This document shows, piece by piece, positions 17,826-26,734 of a stretch of 39,139 nucleotides of DNA. The position numbers were made by a program, and so were the translations under genes. The stretch covers positions 1 through 39,139 of the forward strand of contig OMVX01000014.1 of NCBI GenBank assembly GCA_900314605.1. Direction: 5' to 3'. How positions within the stretch are numbered: position 1 is the stretch's first letter; every line of letters starts with the position of its first letter. Below the pieces are notes generated by a model. It had not been told where the DNA came from. It did no database searches and saw nothing but the letters and a program-made list of their open reading frames with translations. This DNA is from an uncultured Methanobrevibacter sp. Lineage in GTDB: Archaea; Methanobacteriota; Methanobacteria; Methanobacteriales; Methanobacteriaceae.

Positions 17826-18692
17826 ATGAAAGGGATTATATTAGCAGGGGGATCTGGAACACGTCTTTATCCAATAACTACCGCAATTTCAAAACAACTT
17901 TTACCAATTTATGATAAACCAATGATATATTATCCACTATCTATTTTAATGTTAGCGGGAATTAGAGAAATATTAATAATATCTACTCCAAGAGATTTAC
18001 CTCATTTTAAAGAATTATTAGGAGATGGTAGTAGTTTAGGTATGTCTTTTTCATATAAGATTCAGAATGAACCTAGAGGTTTAGCTGATGCATTTATTCT
18101 TGGAGAAGATTTTATTGGTAATGATAATGTTGCACTTATTTTAGGCGATAATATTTTTCATGGCCATAGATTTACAGAAATACTTGAAAGAGCAACGAAT
18201 ATTAATGAAGGTGCAGTAATTTTTGGATATTATACTAAAAATCCTGAATCTTTTGGGGTTGTAGAATTTGATGATGAATGGAATGTATTATCTATTGAAG
18301 AGAAACCAGAAAATCCAAAATCTAACTATATTGTACCTGGTCTTTATTTTTATGATAATAATGTGATTGATATTGCAAAAAATGTAAAGCCATCAGAAAG
18401 AGGAGAAATCGAAATCACATCTATAAATGAAGAATATTTAAAAAGAGGAAAACTTAAAGTTGAACTTCTTGGAAGAGGAATGGCATGGCTTGATACAGGA
18501 ACACATGATGGTCTACTTGAAGCAGGAAATTTTATTGAAACAATACAAAAAAGACAAGGATTATATGTTGCATGTTTAGAAGAAATAGCCTATTATAAAG
18601 GTTATATTAAAAAAGAAGACCTTCTGAATAAAGGAAAATCACTTAAAAAAACAGAATATGGTCAGTATTTAATCGATTTAGCCCAGCAATAA
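17826..18692 (+). CDS. rfbA: Glucose-1-phosphate thymidylyltransferase
   Basis: This 288-residue nucleotidyltransferase joins glucose-1-phosphate to dTTP, the first step to dTDP-rhamnose. It opens [18 protein letters not shown], the nucleotide-binding loop, followed by [30 protein letters not shown] carries the metal-binding Asp. [19 protein letters not shown] and [16 protein letters not shown] are typical of RfbA/RmlA. Length matches the family. RBS GGAGTGAT lies upstream of the ATG. It heads an rfbA-rfbC-rfbB set with gaps of 131 and 23 bases. It follows leuB by 112 bases, with a likely separate promoter. Confidence 0.96.
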   Translation: MKGIILAGGSGTRLYPITTAISKQLLPIYDKPMIYYPLSILMLAGIREILIISTPRDLPHFKELLGDGSSLGMSFSYKIQNEPRGLADAFILGEDFIGNDNVALILGDNIFHGHRFTEILERATNINEGAVIFGYYTKNPESFGVVEFDDEWNVLSIEEKPENPKSNYIVPGLYFYDNNVIDIAKNVKPSERGEIEITSINEEYLKRGKLKVELLGRGMAWLDTGTHDGLLEAGNFIETIQKRQGLYVACLEEIAYYKGYIKKEDLLNKGKSLKKTEYGQYLIDLAQQ

Positions 18693-18823
18693 AATCAATT
18701 TTATAAATATTTTATTTTTTTAATATGATTACTAAAATTTAAAAATTTATATTAAATATAAACTATTCAAAAATATAATAATATTATTTATAAAAACCTT
18801 TAACACTATTAGGGGAAATATTA

Positions 18824-19387
18824 ATGGGAAAATTTAAAATTAATAAATTATTTATTGATGGAGTATTTACAGTTGAACCTACTGTAATTGAAGATGAACG
18901 TGGATACTTTATGGAAACATATAATGAAAATGATTTTAAAGCAGAAGGAATTAATCTTAAATTTGTTCAAGATAATCAATCAAAATCATCAAAAGGTGTT
19001 TTAAGAGGATTACATTTCCAATATACACAACCACAAGGAAAATTAGTTAGAGTCATAAAAGGTGCTGTATTTGATGTGGCTGTAGATTTAAGAAAAAATT
19101 CCCAAACATATGGTAAATGGGTTGGAGAGATACTTACAGAAGAAAATAAAAAACAATTATATATTCCAGAGGGTTTTGCCCATGGATTTTTAGTATTATC
19201 TGATATTGCAGAGTTTGTATACAAATGTACTGCTTTTTATAATCAAGATGATGAAGGGGGCATAATATACAATGATAGTGATATTGCTATAGATTGGCCC
19301 ATTGATAAAGTTGGAGAAGAAAATTTACTTTTATCAGAAAAAGATTTAAACTGGAAAACACTTAAGGATACTCCTGTAAAATTTTAA
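18824..19387 (+). CDS. rfbC: dTDP-4-dehydrorhamnose 3,5-epimerase
   Basis: This 187-residue cupin-fold enzyme epimerises dTDP-4-keto-6-deoxyglucose at C3 and C5. It shows ERGYFMETYNENDF, VLRGLHFQYTQPQGKLVRV with the catalytic His64, VAVDLRKNSQTYGKW, and YIPEGFAHGFLVLSD. The catalytic-region Tyr is near 139, in CTAFYNQDDEGGI. Length is normal for RfbC/RmlC. RBS GGGGA precedes the ATG. It is followed 23 bases later by rfbB, so they are almost certainly co-transcribed. Confidence 0.95.
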   Translation: MGKFKINKLFIDGVFTVEPTVIEDERGYFMETYNENDFKAEGINLKFVQDNQSKSSKGVLRGLHFQYTQPQGKLVRVIKGAVFDVAVDLRKNSQTYGKWVGEILTEENKKQLYIPEGFAHGFLVLSDIAEFVYKCTAFYNQDDEGGIIYNDSDIAIDWPIDKVGEENLLLSEKDLNWKTLKDTPVKF

Positions 19388-19410
19388 AATATTAACTAAT
19401 GGGGAATTAT

Positions 19411-20418
19411 ATGACCAAAGTATTAGTAACTGGTGGAGCAGGATTTATTGGAAGCAATTTTCTAAAATATATGGTTAGTAAATATCCGGATTACCATTTT
19501 ATAAATTTGGATAGTTTAACCTATTGTGGAAATCTTGAAAACTTAAAAGATATTGAAGATAAAGAGAATTATTCATTTGTAAAAGGAGATATAAGAGATT
19601 CAAAATTAGTAAGCAATATTATTTCGGATTGTGACTATATTATTAATTTTGCAGCTGAAAGTCATGTAGATAGAAGTATAGAAGATCCAGAAATATTTAT
19701 TAAATCAAATGTACTGGGAACTCAAGTACTACTTGATATGGCAAAAAAGCATAATATTAAAAAATATCTTCAAATTTCAACTGATGAAGTTTATGGTTCA
19801 CTTCCAAAAGAGGGATATTTTACCGAAACAACCCCTCTTCAACCTAATAGCCCGTATTCCGCTTCTAAAGCTGGAGCAGATTTAATGGTTAGAGCATATC
19901 ATAACACTTTTGATTTACCAGTTAACATTACCCGTTGTTCTAATAATTATGGTCCTTATCAATTTCCAGAGAAACTAATTCCTTTAATGATTTCTAATGC
20001 ACTAGAGGATAAGCCACTACCTGTTTATGGAGATGGTTTAAACATTCGTGACTGGCTTCACGTTTATGACCATTGTACTGCAATTGATTTAGTACTTCAC
20101 AAAGGAAAGACTGGAGAGGTATATAATATTGGTGGAAATAATGAAAAAACCAATATTGACATTGTTAAATTAATACTTAAAGAACTTGATAAGAGTGAAT
20201 CATTAATTAAATTTGTTAAAGATCGTTTAGGGCATGATAGACGTTATGCTATTGATTCAGCAAAAATTCAAACTGAATTAAATTGGAAACCTAAATATAC
20301 TTTTGAAAATGGTATTATTGAAACGATTAATTGGTATTTAGATAATCAAAAATGGATAAATCAAGTAAAAACAGGCCAATACCAAGACTATTATAATAAG
20401 ATGTATTCAAATAAATAA
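19411..20418 (+). CDS. rfbB: dTDP-glucose 4,6-dehydratase
   Basis: This 335-residue extended short-chain dehydrogenase turns dTDP-glucose into dTDP-4-keto-6-deoxyglucose. It begins MTKVLVTGGAGFIGSNF, the NAD-binding loop at 8-15. The catalytic site STDEVYGS falls at 123-130 and YSASK holds Tyr149 and Lys153. NNYGPYQFPEKLIPLM and LNIRDWLHVYDHC are diagnostic for RfbB/RmlB. The ATG at 19411 is preferred because GGGGA ends five bases before it; an upstream in-frame ATG at 19399 overlaps that sequence. It completes the rhamnose set together with rfbA and rfbC here and rfbD at 10389. Confidence 0.95.
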   Translation: MTKVLVTGGAGFIGSNFLKYMVSKYPDYHFINLDSLTYCGNLENLKDIEDKENYSFVKGDIRDSKLVSNIISDCDYIINFAAESHVDRSIEDPEIFIKSNVLGTQVLLDMAKKHNIKKYLQISTDEVYGSLPKEGYFTETTPLQPNSPYSASKAGADLMVRAYHNTFDLPVNITRCSNNYGPYQFPEKLIPLMISNALEDKPLPVYGDGLNIRDWLHVYDHCTAIDLVLHKGKTGEVYNIGGNNEKTNIDIVKLILKELDKSESLIKFVKDRLGHDRRYAIDSAKIQTELNWKPKYTFENGIIETINWYLDNQKWINQVKTGQYQDYYNKMYSNK

Positions 20419-20454
20419 TTAACTTATTTTTTAAATTTTAATAATGCTTATTTT

Positions 20455-20480
20455 CTTAATATTATAACTTAATATTATAA
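20455..20480. repeat. 13-bp tandem repeat upstream of exporter genes
   Basis: CTTAATATTATAA occurs twice without a gap, at 20455-20467 and 20468-20480, about 70-100 bases before the exporter permease start. It sits just upstream of a TATA-like stretch near 20508. It could be a duplicated regulator-binding site or simple slippage in A/T-rich DNA. Confidence 0.6.
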
Positions 20481-20504
20481 GCAATTTTATATATTTAAAG
20501 GCAT

Positions 20505-20519
20505 AAAATATATATAATA
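20505..20519 (+). promoter_or_regulatory. Putative TATA box of the export operon
   Basis: AAAATATATATAAT lies about 35-45 bases upstream of the permease ATG at 20553. This is an appropriate place for an archaeal TATA box followed by a short leader carrying AGAGAGAT. A 135-base gap separates rfbB from this gene, which supports a new transcription start here. The call rests on composition and position. Confidence 0.4.
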
Positions 20520-20552
20520 ATTTAATCAATATTGTAAATTTAGAGAGATAAT

Positions 20553-21341
20553 ATGAGTGGGAACCTTCATAGATTTTTAACTAATTTTAACAGATATAAA
20601 TTTTTACTTAAAGAATTAGTTAAAAAAGATGTGCAAAGTAAATACAAGGATTCTGTTTTAGGTTTATTTTGGAGTTTTTTAAACCCTCTTTTACAAATGA
20701 TAGTTCTAACAATTGTATTTTCAACATTTTTTTCTAGATCTATTCCTAATTTTCCAGTATATTTACTTACAGGTAGATTAATTTTAGATTTATTTGCTAA
20801 AGGTACATCTGGAGCTATGAAATCCATTAAAAATAATAAGGCTATTATAAAAAAAATCTATGTTCCAAAATATATGTTTCCCCTTGGAACTATTGTGTCT
20901 GAATTTATTAATTATTTAATATCATTAATTGTTCTTGTTCTTGTAATGATTATAACAGGACAGGAATTTTATTTCGCAATCATTTATACGGTTATTCCAA
21001 TAATATTAGTGCTTATATTAACTATTGGAGTTGGTTTAATATTAACTACACTTGCAACCTACTTTACAGATATAAATTATTTATGGAAAGTTGTAACAAT
21101 GATGTTAACCTACTTAAGTGCAGTTTTCTACCCTATAGATATTGTTCCTAAGAAATTTTTAATATTCTTTAAACTGAATCCAATTTATGCGGCAATATCT
21201 AGTTGTAGAGCCTGTGTTTTATATGGTACTTTTCCAGAAATTAAACCATTGTTATATTTGACTGCTTGTGCATTTATATCATTGACTTTAGGTTTAATAA
21301 TATTTTATAGATATCAGGACAAGTTTATTTTACGAATTTAA
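20553..21341 (+). CDS. ABC-2 polysaccharide exporter permease (Wzm/TagG-like)
   Basis: This 262-residue integral membrane protein is the permease of an ABC exporter for lipid-linked surface polymer. The N-terminus is an amphipathic cytoplasmic segment (LLKELVKKDVQSKYKDSVLG) leading into FWSFLNPLLQMIVLT, a hallmark of ABC-2 polysaccharide permeases. About six hydrophobic segments follow, near 38-60, 70-85, 115-140, 145-172, 180-202 and 232-252. LNPIYAAISSCR before the last segment is also typical. The partner ATPase is encoded 87 bases downstream. Bacterial relatives export O-antigen, teichoic acid or rhamnan; this cluster's rhamnose genes fit that class. The start has GAGAGAT upstream. Confidence 0.9.
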   Translation: MSGNLHRFLTNFNRYKFLLKELVKKDVQSKYKDSVLGLFWSFLNPLLQMIVLTIVFSTFFSRSIPNFPVYLLTGRLILDLFAKGTSGAMKSIKNNKAIIKKIYVPKYMFPLGTIVSEFINYLISLIVLVLVMIITGQEFYFAIIYTVIPIILVLILTIGVGLILTTLATYFTDINYLWKVVTMMLTYLSAVFYPIDIVPKKFLIFFKLNPIYAAISSCRACVLYGTFPEIKPLLYLTACAFISLTLGLIIFYRYQDKFILRI

Positions 21342-21428
21342 TTATGTTAAAAATTAAATTACTTAACTTTAGTTTAAAATTTTAATTATATGGAATATAA
21401 ATAATCCAATAAATCTAGGAGTGAGAAA

Positions 21429-24400
21429 ATGAATGAATTTGACAAATATTATGAAGATGAATTTTTTATAATAGATTCAAATAATATTAATTCAATAAAC
21501 TCAAAATTATATGGTTTTTGTATTCATGATTCAAATTTTATTCAAAATCAAGAAATAACTCACGATTTTAATTTACTCGATTATGGTGTTTTTATTAATG
21601 TAAATGTAACAGATAACGAGATAAAAATCTACCAAGATTTTAATGGATCCTATGGAATATATTTATTTAAACAAAACGATTATTTTGCCATTTCTAATTC
21701 TTTTTGGAAATTAGTTGAACATTTAAAAGGTAATTATCAATTATCTGTTAATGAAGATTTTACTAAATCACTGTTTTTAAGGGATAATCTATATGCATTT
21801 TCATATAAGGACACTTTGGTAAATGAAATTGAACTTATTCCCCGTAATATAATCTTCCATATAAATAAAGAAAATTCAAAATTCGATTTTGAAGAAATTG
21901 ATTATGAAGAATCATCTGTTGAATTGAATTCCAAAGAAGGATTAGAATTATTAGATAATTGGTTTAACAAGTGGATTAATATATTACGTGCTTTAAAAGA
22001 AAAAACTAATAATATAAGCTTTGATTTATCCGGAGGAATGGCTTCAAGATCTATTCTATCAATATTGTTAAATTCTAACATTGATTTGGATAAAGTACAA
22101 ATAAATTCATTAACAGACTCTGTAGATAACCATCAACAAGATTTAGAAATTGCAAATCAAATTGCTGATGAAAACGGATTTAAATTAAATGAAGATGTTT
22201 TCACATCAGAAAAAATCTTTTTTAAAGAATTGGATACAACTATTAATTCTTCTTCATATCTTAAATTAGGATTTAATAATAAATTTTTCAATAATTTTTT
22301 CAAATATAAAGATCCTGTTTACTCATTTAATGGTAGAGGAAGGGATATTTTAAAAGGTCTACCTCTAACTAATAAGACCAACTATTCAGAAGAATTTATA
22401 TTTTCTTATTTATTTTCAGGAGATACAATTTTAAGTAAAATACAAAATAATATGTTTGCTAGCGAATCTTCTAAAAAAATTTTTGAAAAAGATTTAAATA
22501 CTATAGAAGAACTTTTTAATGAGGATGAAGATTGGTTACCATGGAGACACTATAAAGAAACCATAGCTAGAAATTATTATGGTAAAGATTCAGTTGAAGA
22601 ATATTTTGCAAACAAATTTAGTTTATCTCCATTTTTTGATCCTATACTAAATAAATTAAAATTAACAACTGATGAGTGCAATAATAGAAAATTATTATTA
22701 TGTGTAATTTTATCAAGATATTGTCCTAAATTATTAGATATTGAATTTGAAGGAGAATCTTTTGAGGATGAAACTATAGAATATGCTAATTCAATAAATA
22801 ATATTTTACCTTATGAAAAAATCAAAAATGATTTTGTAAGTGGCCCTGAAATAAAATCGATTAATTCTAACAAAGATGAATCACATAATCAAAAAGAACT
22901 AGATGATTATTTAAATAATGTCTTCTATTCCAGTGATTTTAAGAATAAATTTATTGAAAAACTTAATTCAGAAATTTATTATGATTTAGTAGAGCAAATG
23001 GAAAGTGAAAAATATTATCCAATGAAATTTTTCTCCCCCACTTTTAGTTTAGTAAAAATTTATGATGATATAGATATAAGCCATTTAAAAGACTCTAAAA
23101 TATCTGAATGGATTAAAAAATATATGAACAATAATAACAGAAACAGTGAGATTATAAAATCAAATCTATTAAAATACAATAAAGCAAGAATAGATTTACA
23201 AAATGAAGGTGATGGAAATGATCTTGAGCTTTTAGAATATTCAGATGAGAATTTATGGGTATTTAAAAAATGGACTAAAAACAATTTAGGATATGGATTA
23301 AATTTTCATAGTCAAAAAAATGAATTATCTTTAAAGGTTAAATGTATTGGAGATGGTACTTTTAAAATGTACCTTCGGGGACAAGAATTTCGAGATAAAA
23401 ATAATGAAAAAGTTTCTATATACATAGATTTCAGATTTGTATCTATAAACAATAAAATAATATTAGACTCTAGTAAACTTGTAAGTAGAACAGACCCATA
23501 TACCTATGAATTTAATGTAAATAATGGGGACATTATAGATTTAAAATTTAAATGGATACCTTTAAATTATTCAAGTGATGCTGTAAACATTAATCAAGAA
23601 TTAAAGAGAACAAATGAAAAATTAGATAGGGTAACAAACAGATTAAATGGAATTTTAGAAAGGAGAAGGAAAAGATTAGCTAAAAAAGAAGAAGCTTCAA
23701 AAGAAAAAGAAGAAGAAAATCCATTAAGAAGTTTTCCTGTTTCGGATGAGGTTATTATTGATGTTGAAGATGTTTCAATGGAATTCATGCTTGCTGAGGA
23801 GAAAGTAGATAATTTTAAAGAATACATTATACGATTAGTTAAACGTGATTTACCTAAAAAGACTAAATTTAGAGCTTTAAATCATTTATCCTTTAAAGTT
23901 CATAAGGGAGAAAGATTAGGTGTCATTGGTTTCAACGGAGCAGGTAAAAGTACTTTACTTAAAATTTTATCAAGTGTTTTAAAACCTACTGAAGGAAAAG
24001 TCACCGTTAAAGGATCAGTTGCGCCACTTTTAGAACTTGGTGCAGGTTTTGATCATAATTATACTGGTGAAGAAAATATCTTTTTAAATGGTTCAATTTT
24101 AGGTTTACAAAAAGAATTTTTAGAAGAAAAATATGATGAAATTTTAGAATTTTCAGAACTTGATCACTTCATTAAAGTTCCTGTTAAAAATTATTCCTCT
24201 GGTATGAAAGCAAAATTAGGTTTTTCTATTGCTACGATGGTAAGTCCGGATATTTTAATTTTAGATGAGGTTTTATCAGTTGGTGATGTTAAATTCAAAG
24301 AAAAAAGTAGACAAAAATTAGAGGAATTAATGGGAGAGGGGGTTACTGTTATTATGGTAACTCATTCAGTTAGTGCAATTAGAAAAATGTGTAATAAAGT

Positions 24401-24521
24401 TATTTGGCTTGATAAAGGAAACCTAATCAGATATGGTGATGTCGATGAGGTTTGTGATGAATATATTGAATTTGCAAAAACTGGTACAGAAGAGGACTTA
24501 AAAAATATTAAACTCAATTAA
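21429..24521 (+). CDS. Fusion: asparagine-synthetase-like domain + ABC exporter ATPase
   Basis: This 1030-residue protein joins parts usually encoded apart. Residues ~1-480 resemble asparagine-synthetase-type enzymes: a glutaminase-like beta domain, without the catalytic Cys at position 2, followed by a PP-loop region with DLSGGMASR (SGGMASR at 201-207). The usual SGGxDS aspartate is Ala here. Residues ~630-715 look like a beta-sandwich, with FKMYLRGQEFRDKN and IDFRFVSINNKIILD, resembling accessory domains I recall in polysaccharide enzymes. A charged coiled coil spans ~720-765. Residues 775-1030 are a Wzt/TagH-type ABC ATPase: Walker A GFNGAGKST at 834-842, signature YSSGM at 922-926, Walker B ending Asp946-Glu947, and a switch His in VTHS. 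It is paired with the permease upstream, with RBS GGAGTGAG. Export of a rhamnose/uronate polymer, with the N-terminal part sensing or modifying it, is an inference. Confidence 0.85.
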   Translation: MNEFDKYYEDEFFIIDSNNINSINSKLYGFCIHDSNFIQNQEITHDFNLLDYGVFINVNVTDNEIKIYQDFNGSYGIYLFKQNDYFAISNSFWKLVEHLKGNYQLSVNEDFTKSLFLRDNLYAFSYKDTLVNEIELIPRNIIFHINKENSKFDFEEIDYEESSVELNSKEGLELLDNWFNKWINILRALKEKTNNISFDLSGGMASRSILSILLNSNIDLDKVQINSLTDSVDNHQQDLEIANQIADENGFKLNEDVFTSEKIFFKELDTTINSSSYLKLGFNNKFFNNFFKYKDPVYSFNGRGRDILKGLPLTNKTNYSEEFIFSYLFSGDTILSKIQNNMFASESSKKIFEKDLNTIEELFNEDEDWLPWRHYKETIARNYYGKDSVEEYFANKFSLSPFFDPILNKLKLTTDECNNRKLLLCVILSRYCPKLLDIEFEGESFEDETIEYANSINNILPYEKIKNDFVSGPEIKSINSNKDESHNQKELDDYLNNVFYSSDFKNKFIEKLNSEIYYDLVEQMESEKYYPMKFFSPTFSLVKIYDDIDISHLKDSKISEWIKKYMNNNNRNSEIIKSNLLKYNKARIDLQNEGDGNDLELLEYSDENLWVFKKWTKNNLGYGLNFHSQKNELSLKVKCIGDGTFKMYLRGQEFRDKNNEKVSIYIDFRFVSINNKIILDSSKLVSRTDPYTYEFNVNNGDIIDLKFKWIPLNYSSDAVNINQELKRTNEKLDRVTNRLNGILERRRKRLAKKEEASKEKEEENPLRSFPVSDEVIIDVEDVSMEFMLAEEKVDNFKEYIIRLVKRDLPKKTKFRALNHLSFKVHKGERLGVIGFNGAGKSTLLKILSSVLKPTEGKVTVKGSVAPLLELGAGFDHNYTGEENIFLNGSILGLQKEFLEEKYDEILEFSELDHFIKVPVKNYSSGMKAKLGFSIATMVSPDILILDEVLSVGDVKFKEKSRQKLEELMGEGVTVIMVTHSVSAIRKMCNKVIWLDKGNLIRYGDVDEVCDEYIEFAKTGTEEDLKNIKLN

Positions 24522-24575
24522 TTTAATTTTATAAATTTTTTAAAAATTCGAATATTTATTTTTAGGTAGTTAAAA

Positions 24576-25700
24576 ATGGCTTTAAAACACAGAATATACG
24601 CTTTTATTTTTAATGTATTTAGGATTTTTCCAATTAAACACAATGCCATATCATTTGTATCTGATAAAAATGAATCATTTAATGAGGATTTTCGATATAT
24701 TTACAGACAATTTAAAAAAATTAGCAAAAATGAATTTACTTATAATTATATTATAAAAAATAAAATTTCCCTTAAAAACATATATAAACTTGCACGTTCT
24801 AATTATATTTTTTTAAATGATAATTTCTTTCCACTTGCATATATGAAAATATCTAGTAGTTCTAAAGTTATACAACTTTGGCATGGTGCAGGAGGATTTA
24901 AAAAATTTGGATATTCTACTACTCCAAAAGATAATAAAGACTTAATAAATCTCATAAGAAAATCATCTAAAAATACTGATTATTTATTTATAACATCCAA
25001 TAATTATAAAAATGATTTTAAAGAGGCCTTTCAAATAGATGAGAAGAAAATATATCCATTAGGAATGGCAAGGTTAGATTATTTTGCGCCGAAAAACCTT
25101 AAAAATGAAAATATTATAAAAATCAAATCTGAATTTGAAAAAAAATATCCTAAAATTAAGGAGAAAAAAATAATATTATATGCCCCTACTTTTAGAGAAA
25201 CTCATAAGTATAATAATGTTTTCAAATATTTTAAAGTTAAAAAATTCCTCAGTGAACTATCTGAATATGTTATACTCTTAAGATTACATCCTAAAATGTA
25301 TCAATTTGGCCTAGACGATAAGCTAATGGATGATGTTTTAAAATTAGATAATGTATATGATTTAACAGATTATGAATCTATTGAAGAGTTAATGTTAATA
25401 TCCGATATTTTAATAACAGATTATTCCTCTTTAATGGTAGAATATACAATATTAAATAAACCTATTGTATTATTTGCATATGATTTAGATAATTATCTTG
25501 AAAATGAAAGGGGCTTTTATATAGATTATAAAAAAGATGTTCCAGGTACAATTGTTAAAACTACAGAGGAATTAATCAGAACAATTAAAAACAATAATTT
25601 TAGCACCAAACGTTTAAATGAGTTTAAAAATTTACAATTTGATAATTTAGATGGAAAAGCATCAAAGAGAATAGTGGATTTTGTACTTAAGACTAAATAA
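24576..25700 (+). CDS. CDP-glycerol glycerophosphotransferase-like (TagB/TagF family)
   Basis: This 374-residue protein matches the family that transfers polyol-phosphate from CDP-glycerol or CDP-ribitol to teichoic-acid chains in Gram-positive bacteria. Key parts are VIQLWHGAGGFKKFGYS (His103 in the catalytic-type WHG), ILYAPTFRETHKY, ILLRLHPKM, and ISDILITDYSSLMVEY near 277-290. PIVLFAYDLDNYLENERGFY is also typical. It is a single-domain form, shorter than TagF. The N-terminal ~25 residues are hydrophobic and basic and may bind the membrane face. It lies 54 bases after the exporter ATPase and 12 bases before a glycosyltransferase, so it is probably in the export operon. No CDP-glycerol synthase is seen in this window, so the donor is unproven. 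Confidence 0.85.
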   Translation: MALKHRIYAFIFNVFRIFPIKHNAISFVSDKNESFNEDFRYIYRQFKKISKNEFTYNYIIKNKISLKNIYKLARSNYIFLNDNFFPLAYMKISSSSKVIQLWHGAGGFKKFGYSTTPKDNKDLINLIRKSSKNTDYLFITSNNYKNDFKEAFQIDEKKIYPLGMARLDYFAPKNLKNENIIKIKSEFEKKYPKIKEKKIILYAPTFRETHKYNNVFKYFKVKKFLSELSEYVILLRLHPKMYQFGLDDKLMDDVLKLDNVYDLTDYESIEELMLISDILITDYSSLMVEYTILNKPIVLFAYDLDNYLENERGFYIDYKKDVPGTIVKTTEELIRTIKNNNFSTKRLNEFKNLQFDNLDGKASKRIVDFVLKTK

Positions 25701-25712
25701 AGATATGATAAT

Positions 25713-26681
25713 ATGAAAGTATCAATAGTAACACCAAATTATAATGGGTATAGATTTTTAGAAGTATACTTTAAATCCTTAAGTCCTCATAAAGAATATA
25801 TTGAAGATATAGTTATTGTTGATAATGGATCATCTGATGAAAGTATTGATTATATAAATAAAATTATTGAAGATTATCCAATAGAAATTAATTTAATTGT
25901 AAATAAAACTAATAAAGGTTTTGCAGAAGGTGTAAATCAAGGAATTCGTGCATCTAAATCTGAATTAGTTTTTTTACTTAATAATGATGTAGAACTTGAA
26001 AAAGATACAATTAAAAATTTAATTGAATGTATAAATATAGATAATAAGACTTTTTCTGTTACATCAAAAATGGTTCAATATAATAATAGAGAACTTATAG
26101 ATGATGCAGGTGATAGTTATACATTACTTGCTTATACAAAAAAGATAGGAAATAATCAAAATGTTAATAATTTTAACTCATACCGTGAAGTTTTCTCAAG
26201 CTGTGGAGGTGCTGCATTATATAAAAAATCAATAATTAAAGAAATTGGTTATTTTGATACTGAATTTTTTGCATATATGGAAGATGTAGATATTGCATAT
26301 AGAGCACAAATTTATGGATATAAAAATTATTATTGCCCAAATGCAATAGTATACCACATTGGAAGTGGAAGTTCTGGAAGCCAATATAACGAATTTAAAA
26401 TACCTCTTGCAGCTAGAAATAATGTATGGATGATTTATAAAAACTTTCCAATACCACAAAAAATATTTAATTTTCCTTTTATATTTTTAGGATTTTTAAT
26501 AAAATATCTATTCTTTAAAAAAAAAGGTTTTGGATCTCTTTATTTAAAAGGAGTTAAAGAAGGATTAAATAGTCGAGGAAATATTCAAAAAACAAAATAC
26601 AAATTAAAACATAGTAAAAATTACTTTAAAATAGAATGGAAATTAATTAAAAATACATTTAGATTAATAAAAAATAAATGA
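25713..26681 (+). CDS. GT2-family glycosyltransferase, rhamnosyltransferase-like
   Basis: This 322-residue enzyme opens MKVSIVTPNYNGYRFLEVYF and has VDNGSSD at 35-41, GFAEGVNQGIRAS, and the metal site LNNDVE at 88-93. The acceptor-side motif FFAYMEDVDIAYRAQIYGY is typical of WbbL/RfbF-like GT2 rhamnosyltransferases. The last ~70 residues are basic with one hydrophobic stretch (FPFIFLGFLIKYLF) that may anchor it to the membrane. It begins only 12 bases after the TagB-like gene, which indicates co-transcription. With dTDP-rhamnose genes next door, dTDP-rhamnose is a reasonable donor guess, not a demonstrated one. Confidence 0.87.
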   Translation: MKVSIVTPNYNGYRFLEVYFKSLSPHKEYIEDIVIVDNGSSDESIDYINKIIEDYPIEINLIVNKTNKGFAEGVNQGIRASKSELVFLLNNDVELEKDTIKNLIECINIDNKTFSVTSKMVQYNNRELIDDAGDSYTLLAYTKKIGNNQNVNNFNSYREVFSSCGGAALYKKSIIKEIGYFDTEFFAYMEDVDIAYRAQIYGYKNYYCPNAIVYHIGSGSSGSQYNEFKIPLAARNNVWMIYKNFPIPQKIFNFPFIFLGFLIKYLFFKKKGFGSLYLKGVKEGLNSRGNIQKTKYKLKHSKNYFKIEWKLIKNTFRLIKNK

Positions 26682-26734
26682 AATTAAAGATTATTAACCA
26701 TATGCTAAAAACTAAAAAAAGATAGTTATAGTCA

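Noticed and set aside
21429-22900. Straight assignment of the N-terminal region as asparagine synthetase (asnB)
   Set aside because: The glutaminase Cys2 is absent, the PP-loop Asp is replaced by Ala and the region is fused to an ABC ATPase, so a free asparagine-making enzyme is not supported.
23060-23827. Minus-strand frames of 74 and 77 codons inside the ABC fusion gene
   Set aside because: They are Ser/Phe/Leu-rich antisense shadows of a well-supported coding frame and have no RBS.
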